Shown here piece by piece: positions 11,063 to 23,200 of a stretch of DNA of 64,000 nt. Location: assembly GCA_011634665.1 (NCBI GenBank), contig WAEK01000005.1, positions 2,303,001 through 2,367,000 of the forward strand, given 5' to 3'. The notes beneath the pieces were generated by a model, which ran no database searches, had not been told where the DNA came from, and was given only the letters and a program-made list of their open reading frames with translations. Both the position numbers and the translations under genes were made by a program. Positions within the stretch are counted from its first letter, which is position 1; the number at the start of each line of letters is the position of its first letter. This stretch comes from Mortierella sp. BCC40632 (lineage: Eukaryota; Mortierellomycota; Mortierellomycetes; Mortierellales; Mortierellaceae).

Positions 11063-12810
11063 ATGTCCTTCTTTCCACACGACCCCGTGGCCTTTGGCCA
11101 GTTCCTTGACCGTGTTGCGCAGTATGCAGCTTCATATCTTGACCCTGCAAGCTCGACCCAGCAACAAACGCTCCCTACTGCGCCCTTCCCGCCACGTTCT
11201 GAGCACCGCTCTGCGACTCTAGACCCCGCTCTTCGCGACTTTCTTGAGCTAGAACTCTCGCGCTCGGGTAATGGTCTTGCATCGACACTGGAGGAACTCC
11301 TTTCTCGAATTGGACCCTCGATGGCCAATAGCGCTGGCTCTCGCTACTACGGTCTCGTTACTGGTGGAGTCACGCCTGCAGCTTTCCTGGCAGACTGGCT
11401 TGTGACGCTCTTTGACCAGAACACGATCCTCTATTCTGACGAGGCCATGTCTGGCTACAGTCTGATCACTGAGCAGGCCATGCGTATGGTCGTAGACTTG
11501 TTCAATCTTCCCAAGGAGGAGTTCAGGGCCATGACCACCTCTGGATCTACCGCCTCGAACATTGTTGGAATGGCTGTCGGACGCCAATGGCTCGGCATTC
11601 ACCGGCGAGGTGTTGACTATAGTCAAGATGGATATGACGGCCAGGTTGTCGTTCTAACAAACATGGCTCATGCCTCTGTTTGGAAGGCCTCAAGTATCCT
11701 TGGCATCGGACGTAAGAACGTCAAGGAACTCATCACTATGGGGCTCGCAGAAGACAATGACGACGTGCTGGAGAGTGAGATTGTCAAGTGGACTAACCAG
11801 GGAAAGGCGGTCATGGTGTTCTTGGCCTTTGGAGAAGTTAACACGGTATGAACAATCTCACTTCTAAACAGCTGAGGTGTTGGTAAGATGCAAAAAAAAA
11901 AAAAAAAAAAAAAGAGGTACTGATGGTAATATACGCGATCTATTTAGGGTATCTTTATCAAGAACACTCGCAAGATCGCGAAGGTCTGCAAGGACCATGG
12001 GGCTTATTTGCACATCGACGGTGCGTTTGGAGTCTATGCGAGATGTTCGCCAAAGTACGAGCATCTAGCTGAAGGTCTAGAGCTGGCCCACAGCATTACA
12101 GGTAGATTCTATCGTCCATCATGTCCTGGGCTTACTTTTTTTTTTTTTTTTTTTGAAAATATGTTGCTTTCCATGCCTACTCACAGGCATATGTTGCTTT
12201 GCTAGCCTGTGGTCATAAGTGGCTCAATGTACCCTATGATTGCGGTCTTTTTATCTATCGCAAGGAGCTTGAAAAGTCCACGATGGAGCCAGTGTTTTCC
12301 TCGACAGCTGCCTACCTTCGCCCGAACGAATCTGCGGCCTCTCATCCAATGAATATCTCGATTGAGAATTCACAGCGATTCCGTTCTCTCCCCGTTTGGG
12401 CGACCTTGCGAGCCTATGGCCGAGAAGGCTATAGTCGAATTGTGGAGGAAAACTGTCGTTTTGCAAAAACAATGTACGATTGGATGAAGAGCAGGCCTGA
12501 GCTGTACACTGTTCTTACAGATGAGTGTCCTTTGAACATTGTCGTGTTCTGCAAGTCAAGCTCCACGCTGACACAAGTTCAAGGAGCGGCTGCCTCAGTA
12601 GAGAAGGATCAACAGTTGAAGGAGTTGGAGCGATTGAACCAGGAATTTTTGAAGAGGTTGAATGGAACTGGTGTGGCCTACTTCTCGCCCACCGTATGGG
12701 CTGGTGTGCCTGCTATCCGTGCAGCGATTAGCAACTGGAAGACTACAGTAGAGCAAGACTGGGAACCAGTCCGCCAAATGCTAGAAGCGCAGGCTCTTTA
12801 TTCTCAATAG
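11063..12810 (+). CDS. PLP-dependent group II amino-acid decarboxylase-like protein
   Basis: Three exons (11063-11845, 11948-12101, 12206-12810) give 513 aa. Motifs of the aromatic-amino-acid/glutamate decarboxylase family are present in order: a substrate-side segment rich in Gly and Ser near residue 95, TSGSTASN (phosphate-binding region), HIDGAFG (the Asp that contacts the PLP ring nitrogen) and GHKWLNVPYDCG with the Schiff-base Lys. The residue before GHK is Cys, where relatives usually have Asp or Ala. I placed the exon 3 start at 12206 because the G|CC junction gives the family spacing Ser-x-Thr-x-x-Gly-His-Lys; an acceptor at 12186 would also stay open but adds residues. The reaction is loss of CO2 from an amino acid; the substrate (aromatic, Glu, or another) is not decided by these motifs. 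Confidence 0.87.
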
Positions 12811-12871
12811 AGAGAGAGGGGGAGAGAGAGAGAAACTATAGAGTGGAAATATATACAGAATATTTTCATAT

Positions 12872-13258
12872 TCAACGAGGCGGTAACAGTTCATCAAAAT
12901 CGGGTTCACCGCTTTGATATTCTGGATGTTGTCCGCGATTTTTGGGCATCTGTTGTGTCGGATTAATTTGATCCGGCAGAATAGGATCAAAACGTGCACC
13001 TTGAGGAGCAGCACCGGGTGGGAGAGTAGCCTGAGCAGCAGCTCGATCATTGTTTGGATGCCGCTGGGTGTTCTGGGCAGGTTGTGCGTGGGAAGAATCG
13101 GTATGCCAACCAGGATGGTCGGGGGTAAGGATCATATCCCCGCCAGCGTTTGAGGTAGATTGTTGTTGGGTTTCCCGGAGGGGGTTACTATTGCCCGAAG
13201 AGCGGGCAGAGCCGCCTATCTGGGGCATTCTGTCATTGCTTCCAAGGTTGAACGACAT
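12872..13258 (-). CDS. Short protein with PI31-like C-terminal motif
   Basis: 128 aa, one exon, start at 13258. Most of it is Asn/Gln/Ser/Pro-rich and likely disordered. The last 45 residues contain PPGAAPQGARFDPILP and end GEPDFDELLPPR, the pattern of the PI31 proteasome-regulator C-terminal region (PGARFDP... then an acidic Pro-rich tail). Full PI31 proteins also have an N-terminal FP domain, which is absent here, so this is either a minimal homologue or a paralogue that kept only the proteasome-contacting tail. Proteasome binding is inferred. The gene converges with the decarboxylase (61-base gap) and diverges from HBS1. Confidence 0.6.
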   Translation of the reverse strand: MSFNLGSNDRMPQIGGSARSSGNSNPLRETQQQSTSNAGGDMILTPDHPGWHTDSSHAQPAQNTQRHPNNDRAAAQATLPPGAAPQGARFDPILPDQINPTQQMPKNRGQHPEYQSGEPDFDELLPPR

Positions 13259-13498
13259 GGTCGTGAGTAGACAGTTTGAGTTGAAGTTGTTGGAAGGGAA
13301 GGAAAAAAAAAAAAAAGGTGTCAGTTGAGGTTGGCTACTTTGTACATGATGCCGCAGTGACACGTACAACAAACTTGGCCTGGTCTTTTTTTTTTTTTTT
13401 TTTTTAAACTCTCTCCATTGACTAGAGAAGTACTCTCCTTTCCATTCCCACAACCGACAGCAACCTTTCACCCCCCCGGATTCAAGGAGCCAGCAACA
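13259..13498. promoter_or_regulatory. Bidirectional promoter, PI31-like / HBS1
   Basis: A 240-base divergent spacer with an A run at 13303-13316 and a T run at 13387-13405, both candidate nucleosome-free poly(dA:dT) elements. No TATA box was recognised. Confidence 0.5.
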
Positions 13499-15830
13499 AT
13501 GTCGCGCCATCGAGACGTCCGCAACCTGGACATTGACGGTACGCGCCTAATCGTGTCCTCGTTCGATTCAGCCCATTTTTTTTCATGTCCTGGACGAAAT
13601 TCGGAGCAGCTCCTCGGACTTTTTTTTTTTGTGCATTGTCTCCATGCTCACTTCTCTTTCTAACATGCATGTCTACTTCGCGTTAATGTAGAGATCATGG
13701 ACGAAGACGAATACTACGAAGATGAGGAAGGCCTGGAAGAGGAACAAATGACAGAGGAGCAGCAAAGTACGAGATTTGTGTAACTTTCGTTTTGCTCTCG
13801 GAACGAATGCCGGGAAGAATGCTAGAAAGAATGTCACTCCTTAGAAAGACTCTGTCCGAGGACTCTGACCCATTGTCCTCTTCTTTCCGTACTTGCTACT
13901 AACGTGCAATGTCACTGGAAACGATATTCTTTCTCTGCTCTTTCTAGGCCAGATGGCAGAAGCCATGGAGGATGTACAGGCTATGCTCGGAGGAACCACC
14001 AAGGTCTCGGTCAAAGAGATCCAGGATGCTCTGTGGTATTACTATTTTGATGTCAACAAGGCAGCAGCATATCTCATCGGTAAGTATAGCTCCTGTAGGT
14101 TTGTTCAAATGCTCATTGATTCTGCTCTCTCACTAGAGATCATATTATCGTATTTTCTTGTTCTGCCTCTGATCCCTGTTGCACTGACCACCCATTAGAT
14201 GAGATGGCAAAAAAGCAGAAGACTGCCGCAGCCAAGAAGCCAGTTGCATCAAAGCCCCAACAGAGCGGCACAGTAACTCCAAAATTTACACAGACAAGCT
14301 CGCCAAGCAAGACCACTGGCCCTAAGAGTAAGTGTATAGGAAAATTCAACCCGCCGCAGCGCTCTCCAGAGATTTGGTCATCAACGATTAACATAAGCTT
14401 TGGTTCTTGTGTTCCCAAAAGACCCTCCAAAGCCATCCACGCTCTCTGCACCACAGACGCCTCAACATCAGGACGACGATATTGTCGAGTTCCTAGATGA
14501 TGAAGACCCTTCGGAGAGTCAGCTAAGCTTTGATATCTCGGCCATGAACTTTGGATCGTCTTCCAAGCCGACTCCTGCAAAATCTGGAAAGACTCTTTCA
14601 GCCTCAGTAAAGTCTCCAACGGGGCGTGGTGCGGTGACACCGATCTTGTCTGGAATGAGCTCGCCTGTCGACTCGGCTCCTCCCTCCGGTATCTCGACCC
14701 CCACAGGATCAAAAACAGTTCTCAAGGCCGGAAAGAGGATCGATGTCGTTTCAGAATACCAGAAGCGTGTTGCTGAGAAGGAATCGCTCAATCTGGTTGT
14801 GATCGGTAAGTAGTGTTGACATTGGACACTTGTGTCATTTTTTCCCCCCTTGTATCAGGATATTCATATGACTCTTCTTGATGATCCACCGGTCTCGTAG
14901 GACACGTCGATGCTGGAAAGAGCACATTGATGGGACACTTGCTCTATCTTCAGGGAGAGGTCACGGAGAGAGTGATCCGCAAGCATGAGAGAGACGCCCA
15001 GAGGATTGGAAAGGGCTCCTTCGCATTTGCATGGGTGCTTGATGAGACAGGCGAAGAACGTGAGCGAGGCATCACAATGGATGTAGGCGTGACCAAGTTT
15101 GAGACGGAGCATCGTCGATTCACGCTCTTGGATGCCCCAGGACATCGTGATTTTATTCCTAATATGATCTCGGGCACTGCACAGGCCGATGTGGCTATCC
15201 TAGTGATTGACGCGACTACAGGAGAATTCGAGGCGGGATTCTTGGCGAATGGTCAGACCAAAGAGCATGCTCTCTTGGCACGCTCATTAGGAGTCCAGCA
15301 ATTGGTGATTGCGATCAATAAGCTGGATGCCGTCGGCTGGTCCGAAGCGCGATACCTGGAAATCTCTGAGAAGCTTCAGGACTTTTTGACAAAGGAGGCT
15401 CACTTCCGAGAACAAAACTTGACCTTTATCCCATGTTCTGGATTCACGGGTGAGAATTTGGTCCGACGATCTAAAAAGGATGCGATCTGTAACGGATCAG
15501 CGGTGAGTAGTGCGGCTGTGGATCCGACGGTGGCCAAGGTGTTGGAAGAGTTTGCATGGTATAAGGGACCCACGTTAATCGAGACGATTGATCGATTGGA
15601 GGCCCCGCAGCGAGCGGTGGAGCGACCACTGAGGATGTCGATTTCGGATGTGTTCAAGGGTACGGGAGGTGTTTGTGCTGCTGGAAGGATTGAGGCAGGA
15701 CACGTACAGGTTGGAGAAAGTATTATGATCATGCCAGGATCTGAGATGGCAGTTGTAAAGAGTAAGTCGTCCTCTCCTCTACTGGTCTGATATGGTTGGA
15801 GATCTTGACTGTTTCTTGTCTAAACGGAAA

Positions 15831-15867
<37 letters not shown>

Positions 15868-16539
15868 TTGTTAGCCATGGAGGTGAATGACGAGGCCACG
15901 CGATGGGCAGCAGCAGGAGACTCAGTCTTGTTGACACTCTCTGGAATTGATATTCTGCAGATCAGGTAAGAGAGAGGATCTGTTTGATTAATATGGTGCA
16001 ATTGCTCCTAATTATCTCCATTTCTAACCTGCTCTCTCAATTGCCTTTAGTGTTGGATCGGTTCTGTGCACGAGGGACTCCCTAGTTCCAGTAACGACTC
16101 ATTTTGCAGCCCAGATTGTAGTCTTTGATGTCAAGGTGCCCATCACTGCTGGGTTCCCTGTAAGATACCTTTTTTGTTTTGCTTTGTTGATGTTGAACAG
16201 CGGGACTCTCTTTAGAAAAAAAAAATACTGCATGCTTACACAATTTTACTTTGTTTCACACAAAAGGTGATCGTGCATCAACAGAGTCATAATGAACCCG
16301 GAACTATATCCAAGCTCGTATCGATAATTGACAAAAAGACTGGGGAAGTGGCAAAGAAATCCCCACGACATCTTGGCAAGGGTATGACAGCCTTGGTCGA
16401 GATCAAGGTCAGCGGACGGGCAATCCCTCTCGAAACCTTCAAGGACTCGAAGGAGCTTGGTCGAGTCATGCTCCGAAAAGGTGGAGAGACTGTGGCCGCA
16501 GGAATTGTCACCAAGATTTTGAACTTTGGAACGAAATAA
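13499..16539 (+). CDS. HBS1-like translational GTPase (ribosome rescue)
   Basis: Nine exons (13499-13538, 13692-13766, 13948-14079, 14199-14327, 14422-14805, 14901-15761, 15875-15965, 16051-16159, 16267-16539) give 697 aa with every phase matching. The N terminus has the HBS1 helical module (acidic segment, then ALWYYYFDVNKAAAYLI), followed by a disordered Ser/Pro/Lys linker. The EF1A-type GTPase domain shows GHVDAGKS (P-loop), ERERGIT, DAPGH, NKLD and a SGF G5 motif, then two beta-barrel domains. HBS1 works with Dom34/Pelota to split stalled ribosomes in no-go and non-stop decay. The N-terminal module and lack of an eRF3-type N/M region favour HBS1 over eRF3 or EF1A. Intron 6 has a long CT repeat before its acceptor. 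Confidence 0.94.
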
Positions 16540-16731
16540 TCCCCCCCCCACCCACCCTCTCATCATTTATAAACATTTCTTTGGTCATTTATATTTTCTT
16601 TAATGGAAAGGGAAAGGTTGGTCTTGATAGCCAACAAAAAGTCAATTGATACTTTTTGGTTGTTGGAGCATGTCAAGGGATATGATATGTATAATTGGGT
16701 ATCTTTTTTTGTAAAAAAAAATCTTTGGACA

Positions 16732-19027
16732 TTATGCGTCTTCCAGCAACTCTACTATGGCGGCGACCCCGAAAGTGGACCAGAAAAGAACGAGAGAAAC
16801 GAGAGAGCCTACCAACATCACAAAAAGCGTCTGAGTTAATTCACAGGGTTACCAATGAAGACTGGCAAGGGTCCACCTAAAGCAAGGAAATCTTACCTCT
16901 GCAAAGGTCGCTATAAAGCCAGGCTCTTGGTCATCGCTTCCAGAGTCTGTAGATCCTAACAATATCTCGGCAGGATCTCCGATGTCACGCAGGCTCTTCT
17001 CCTCTTCGTCCCCAGCACCAGCCCCTTCGTCATCGGAATCTAGCATGTCAAGATCTACATCGGTGTAAAGGGACTTCTTATTCCTTTGGGAAGCAGATGA
17101 AGCGGCCCTGGTTCTAGACTGTCCCCGAGACACAGATACATCTCGCTTACCATGGGATGGGTAACCTGATCCATTTGTTGCGCCGGATCCAGGAAGGATT
17201 CCCCTTCGGACCTCTGAGGTGGACGTGGACGTCGAGACGGTTGCTGTGGGAGCATGGTCTTTTGATGGCGAATGTGAGGACTTTAATGCGTGCTTGTCAC
17301 TGTGACCGTGATGATGGTGATGATGATGCCTATGTCCTTTCTTGTGATGGTGGTCTGCATCCTTCTTGGACACCTGACTACGAGATCGATTCCTTCTTGT
17401 GGATGTAATTGATGGCTGTTTTTGATTATACAGGCGCTCCAGTTCGCCAAACACGTTGCCCCGGACTCCAGGTAAATGAAAGTGGTGATGAAGGTGATGT
17501 TCCGTCAATGGTGCAGAAGCTGAGGCATAAGGAGGTGGTGCCCCTGCAAGTCCACCTGGGGTATCTGCACTTTCTTTCGAAAGGATATCTGCCCCCACAC
17601 TGTTGAGAGAATCCTGAGCATTCCAGGGGCCGGAAGATTTGGAGGGGGTAGGGCCATCAGACTGAGCGCTCTGACCACAGCATGCTTCGTGGTCATACAT
17701 GTTGCCTTGCTCATAGTCTTCGACTTGTGCCCGCAGAGTGAGGACCTCATTCCTAGAATCCTGCAAAAGGTCCCGGTACTCGCTGAGATCAGTGCGCAAT
17801 GTAGTATTTGTCGTGGCAAGCTCCTTGATCAATGAGATGAGTTGGTTCTGAGCTGCAAGAGGCGGCTCCATCATATTTGTTAACGAGGACTGGAAAGGTG
17901 GAGAAGAGGATGGTGATGGAGGCTCCTGCTCGCTGGGGGCATAGCTGGTGTGGCCATTTACTTGAAGCGAGAGCCGCTCCTGCTGAATGGATTGGCCGAG
18001 ACTGCCTTGTGGAGGAGAGCAAAGACGGTCGGTTGTCTCTTTGAGCCAAGCAAGGGCCTCTCTGCTTTCACGGGCAAAATCCTGCTCCTGCTGTTGTCGA
18101 CGTACCTGATCAAAGCGTTTGATCAGGGCTTCGTATTTGGTTTGGGTTGTCAGTAACTTTTGTTGAAGAGTACGCTCAGACCGTTGAGCCTCTTGTAGTT
18201 CATCCTGTAGAGCCTCAATCTTCAACCGTCCTGCATCCTCACGTTCCTGAAGAGCCTCACGCTTGATTCGCTCAATCCGTAAAAGTTCCGAGTCCCGTTG
18301 ACCGGCGTCCATTTCCTGAGTGAGATGGTAGAGTTTTTGTTCTGTGTATTCGAGTTGGGTGGACATGAGCAAGAGTCGACGAGCGGTTCGGGCCTGGTCG
18401 CTGACGGCGAGAAGTCGAGACTCTTCCAAGTCTTGATTCACCTCGGCGAGTTCTCGGCCCGCGATGGTCAGTTTCTCGATCTCTAATAGGGCATGGCGAA
18501 GCTAGGGGGGAGAGCAGAGTAAGAGAGAGAATGAGAGGCGGCGCATGGGAAAGGGCATTGGGCATTGAAGGAGCATTGTTGGGTGTGTTTCAGAGAGGTG
18601 GAGGGGGGGTGGGGGTGATGCAAGGAGAGAGGACGCATCTCCGACGAGCCGAATCAGATATTTTCCACGCTTGCACTTTAAAAGGAAGAAGAACAAAAGG
18701 AGGAAGAGCAAGCTAATTTTTTTTTTTTCCGGACACACAAACACACACACTACTCTCTTTCTTTTTCTATACCTCACGCTGAAGTTCATGAATCATGGAG
18801 CGATGGACATGGTCTACAAAAGGGAGGAAGGAAAGGATCGAGAAACAAAAGGATTTAGCGCCACTGTTCGATGGTAGGACCAATGGACAGAGAACTAGAG
18901 AGGTCTTTGCGCTTTTTATATTTTTTTTGTATTTTTTGTTTTTGCACTGACCATTCTCGTTCGGATGCAGTGGACAGAACTGTGCTGGCACACATTGGCA
19001 TTCTAGTGCCATCGAGTCGCTGTCCAT
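16732..19027 (-). CDS. Coiled-coil protein, His-rich, with possible C-terminal membrane anchor
   Basis: Four exons on the minus strand (19027-18952, 18813-18773, 18501-16897, 16830-16732) give 606 aa. The first 200 residues after a Cys-containing N terminus form a long charged coiled coil. The middle is Ser/Pro-rich with a second short coiled coil, then a His-rich stretch (about 17300-17335) and an acidic Asp/Ser/Glu region. Exon 3 is open to 16849 if unspliced. However, the perfect donor GAG|GTAAGA at 16897 joined to the acceptor at 16831 keeps phase and adds a hydrophobic 32-residue tail (TLFVMLVGSLVSLVLFW and onward), which would make a tail-anchored protein. The family is not recognised; an adaptor or tether role is only suggested by architecture. 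The last exon is the least certain part. Confidence 0.65.
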
Positions 19028-19803
19028 GGATCGTGGGTTGACAGTGGAAAGAGGGTTGAGAGACGGAAAGAGTGATGAAAGAGGGCGAAGAGATGGAGAT
19101 GGAGCAATTGCCTCAAGAGGCAGAGAGAAAGAGAGGGACAGAGAGGGCAGGGAGATGGTTTGGATGGGCAGAGCAAGAAAGAGAAAGAGTAACAGAGAGT
19201 GGGTGGGCAAGTGAGTGAGTGAGTGAGTGAAAGATAGAGAGAGAGAGAGAGACAGAGAGAGAGAGAGACAGGCAGAAAAAAGAAAAGAGCACGGGCGCCG
19301 GGCCGAGTGAGAGTCGGCTTGCGAGCCTGCCTTGGCATGGCCCTGGCGAGGTGGGGCAAAGCCACGCGCAAGGACAATGGGTAGCCTGACCTGTTCTGGC
19401 CCCTTTTTTACAATTGCCTGTCTGTGACAGACCTGACCCCAAAGATGGCGATTCCATTCTCTCTTCCTCTTCCTCTCCTCTTCTCTGTCTGTCTCTCCTC
19501 TCTCTCTCTCTTTTTCACTTCCATCTCATTCCAGTCGCCCGTAGTATCTCTGCTGCCTCATTCAACGCATTCCTTCATCCCATCCTCTACCCTTCATTTC
19601 CACTCTTGCTACGTCTGACACGTCTTGCCCCAAAACCTTAACCGCGCGGGCCCTACTTTGCTCGCTCCGCCACCAAACTTCGTCTGCAGATCCCCTCTCC
19701 CTGGGACTGGCCGCTCTTACCTTGCTCCTAACCTGAACGATCCAACAGCACTTTGCTCTTACTCTCTACAAACCAATACTGAGCTCACGGAGCAGCAGCG
19801 AGA
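19028..19803. promoter_or_regulatory. Divergent intergenic region with GA/CT microsatellites
   Basis: 776 bases separate the coiled-coil gene (-) from the kinase gene (+). Positions 19210-19275 are GTGA and GA repeats and 19455-19515 a CT-rich tract; both may be promoter elements. No other gene is seen. Confidence 0.5.
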
Positions 19804-20170
19804 ATGAGGCCTCCACCACTTCAGGTCTCGCCTCTTGGCCCAAACTACACACAGTTCCTGGAGTCCAATGACGACTCCTCATTGGCGAGCTTCCTCCAGG
19901 CTCGTCTCGACAAATATCAGGAGTGTATCCTTCATCTCTCGGAACACATCGACCACTCCCGGAACATACCCAACGTATCCACGAATGAGCAATGCGCGTC
20001 CTGTGGTGTTGATGCGCTAGTGGATGGACTGATAGCTATCCACGACGACACAAGAGCCGTCCTCAAGACAGAAAGCTGGGGTGCCTTGCCAGCTTTCTGG
20101 GAGCGATGTGAGTTGGCTTTGGATCTTCGACCAGATATGCAAGCGCCAACACGGCAGCTAGGCCCATGTC

Positions 20171-20201
<31 letters not shown>

Positions 20202-23200
20202 GTGTGTGTGATTCAGGAGAACAGTCGATTCTAATCTTGCATGCCTGATCCTGGTTCCTCTCGTTGCCTTGCTCCCCGTCTCTCAGTTGAGAAGATTGTG
20301 TCGCGTCTAAAGCAGCTCAGGATCAATAAGGATGACTTCGAAACCATCAAAGCCTTAACCCGGGGCCAATATGGAAAGGTAGGCAGCTCCAGGGAAGGTC
20401 CTGTCCGACTCCCAGGACTTTTTCCTAGACTCTCGGCTCCCTCTTTACCCCTCCCTTGGGTGAACAGTCCCCTGTGATTTCTGGCTCTTCGCACTCGCCT
20501 ACATTCTTCATTCTCTTTACATACCGCAACGCACACACACATACATTCTCTTTTTGCTCGGTCGCTCACACTCTATTTTACACTCACCCTCTCTTTTTCC
20601 TATGCAACAAAGGTGTCCATTGTGCGTAGTCGCCTGGATGGCGGTATCTATGCTATGAAGACGTTGAACAAGATGTACATTCTCTCGCAAAAAGACGTAA
20701 GTCCAAATCCATAGCCAAACAGCCTGTCAAAAAATGGCATGCTGACCCTTTCGCTCGTTTACTGAGCACGCCAACATTCCAACCTTTTTGCCTTTTTCTC
20801 CTCTCCTCTAGAAAATCCTGTACATGGAAGAACGACACGTCCTGGCTATCACTTCAGAATGGTTCCCGACTCTGTACGCAGCCTTTCAGGATGAAGTAAA
20901 TCTCTACTTGGTCATGGAATACGCCCCAGGCGGAGACTTGTACAGTATCTTGGACAAAAAACAGGATGAGCTGAACAAAACGCAGGCACCCTCGGGAGAA
21001 GAGGAGGATGCACAGCAATATGGGGACAGTAGTAGTGAAGATGAGGAGGATACCACTCTCTCAGAAGAGGAAGTACGGTTCTATATCGCAGAGATCATCT
21101 TGGCCGTCGCCGAATTGCATAAAAATCACTACATCCACCGGTACGGTTGAGCACTCGTCATCTTGTGAGAAAAAGAACCCTTTTTTCCTGAAATTTGAGC
21201 AAAAGAGGACTCATGAGTACTAATCCCCCCCTTCCTCTACCCCTCTTTTCCTGCCCTTGCATATGCTATGGCGTGCGATAGCGATTTGAAGCCTCAAAAT
21301 ATTCTTCTTGATGCGACAGGGCACATCATGTTGGCTGACTTCGGAGCTTGTGCTAGACTCGACAGCAGTGGTCAGGTATGGTCTATCTTTATCGTTGGCT
21401 CCAGCGTGCTATAATCGACACAACTGTTTACACCCAACCCAATATTGGAAAATAGGTCCACGGTCAGACGGTTCCCTTGGGTACATGGGATTACATGTCT
21501 CCTGAGGTCGTTGATGCGCAGTCTGCAGGAAGTCCATATGGAAAAGAGGTGGATTGGTGGGCTGTAGGTGTGATTACATATGAACTCTTGGTGGGCGAGC
21601 CCCCTTTCTTTGCTGAGAGTGCAATGGGCATCATCCGGCTATTGCGTGACCACGAGGTACGTACTCTATGTTCTTGTGTTCTTGTGTCTATGCATTCCGT
21701 AATGTCTAACTCTGCTACAGCGTCTCTGCAACAGATATGCCAGTTCAATGTTGCTCATGTTAACACTCTACATGACCCTCCATGTCTACTGTAGAACAAC
21801 CTGAGTTTTGAGAAGGCCCCCGATCTCAGTCCTGAGTGCAAGGACCTTATTAAGAGGCATGCGCAAGAAGGCTTTTTGCAAAAGTAGAGGAGGAATCTCT
21901 CGACGTGTACACTAGCACTAATATTTTTTACAAAATTGGTTTGATGTAGGTTGTTGGCACGAAAAGAAAACCGACTAGGCAAGAATGGCCTGGATGAAAT
22001 CCAGAACCATGCCTTCTTCAAAGGAATTGACTGGGATAACATCCGTCAATGTAATGCCCCCCCCCCCACATGAGCTTGACCGTGGTGGATGCGTAGTTGT
22101 TGTGAACGAAAGACTAACATAACTATCGCTTTTAGCGGAGCCACCTTTTCTACCTGTCGTTCAGACACCAGATGATACCTCCAACTTTAGATTCGACGAT
22201 GACTTGGACGGAAGTGATGAGACTGTGCAGGATAAACAGTCAACAGTAGTCGACTACCGAGGCGGTCAGCTTCGTCGGTTCGAAGGCTACAACCTTGCGT
22301 TTATAGGATACACCTATCAGACATTTATCGATCTGCTAAGCATACCAACCCGTGCAACTCAAACCACAAAGCATACTGGCTCTCTTATTGAGGATCCAAC
22401 TACGATCAGACTCAAGAAAGAGCCCTCCGTGACAGGACTTGATAAGGAGGATATTGGTCGAATGCGTATTGAGCAAGAAATCCTTCGTCTTGCAAGCGAT
22501 CTCGAAAACAAGAACAAACATGTGGATGAGCTAGAGGCCATTCATCAAACGCTGGTTACTCAGTATAACAACCACGTATCACAAGCTTCCGAAAAAGAGG
22601 CAGAGCTCTCATCAAAGGTGGTAGGACTAGCGGCTGTGGCAGAGCGGGAGCGTATTGAGGCTGAAGAAGCCATTCAGGAGTTAAAAGGCAATTTAGCGTT
22701 AATCACAAAGAAAGTTCAGCAGCTCGAAGCCGAGAACGAGAATATGCGGACAAAGTGTGGTGACCTGGAGCACGAGGTTGAGACACAACGAGAGTCGATT
22801 TTGAAGCAACAAATTGAGGAAGGCAAGGTCTCGCTACTCAGAGCAGAGAACGAAGAGCTCCGAAATCAGAAAGAACACGACCGACTACGGGAAAATCAAC
22901 TTCTTTTGGCCGAGATGGAGCGTGGTAACCGCCTGCGAGAAGAGAACGAGGCGCTAAAAGTTCAAATTCGTGATCTGGAACGTCAGGATGAGCAGACGAA
23001 TAAAGACCATAGGACTGCAGTCATGGAGCTCAAAAAGGCTCATCGGAGTACTCAGGAAGAGGTCACTGAGCTATCGAGTATCCGGAAACGACTAGGGGAA
23101 GATCTCCGCCAGCAAATCGAAGCAAAGGAAAAGTCTCAAGCCGCACTCAGCAAAGCGCAGGAGCAACTTGAGCATAAAGATGTTGAGATCTTACAACTTA

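Noticed and set aside
12187..12205. Alternative exon 3 start of the decarboxylase at 12187
   Set aside because: It stays open but breaks the conserved spacing before the PLP lysine; the acceptor at 12205 matches the family and phase.
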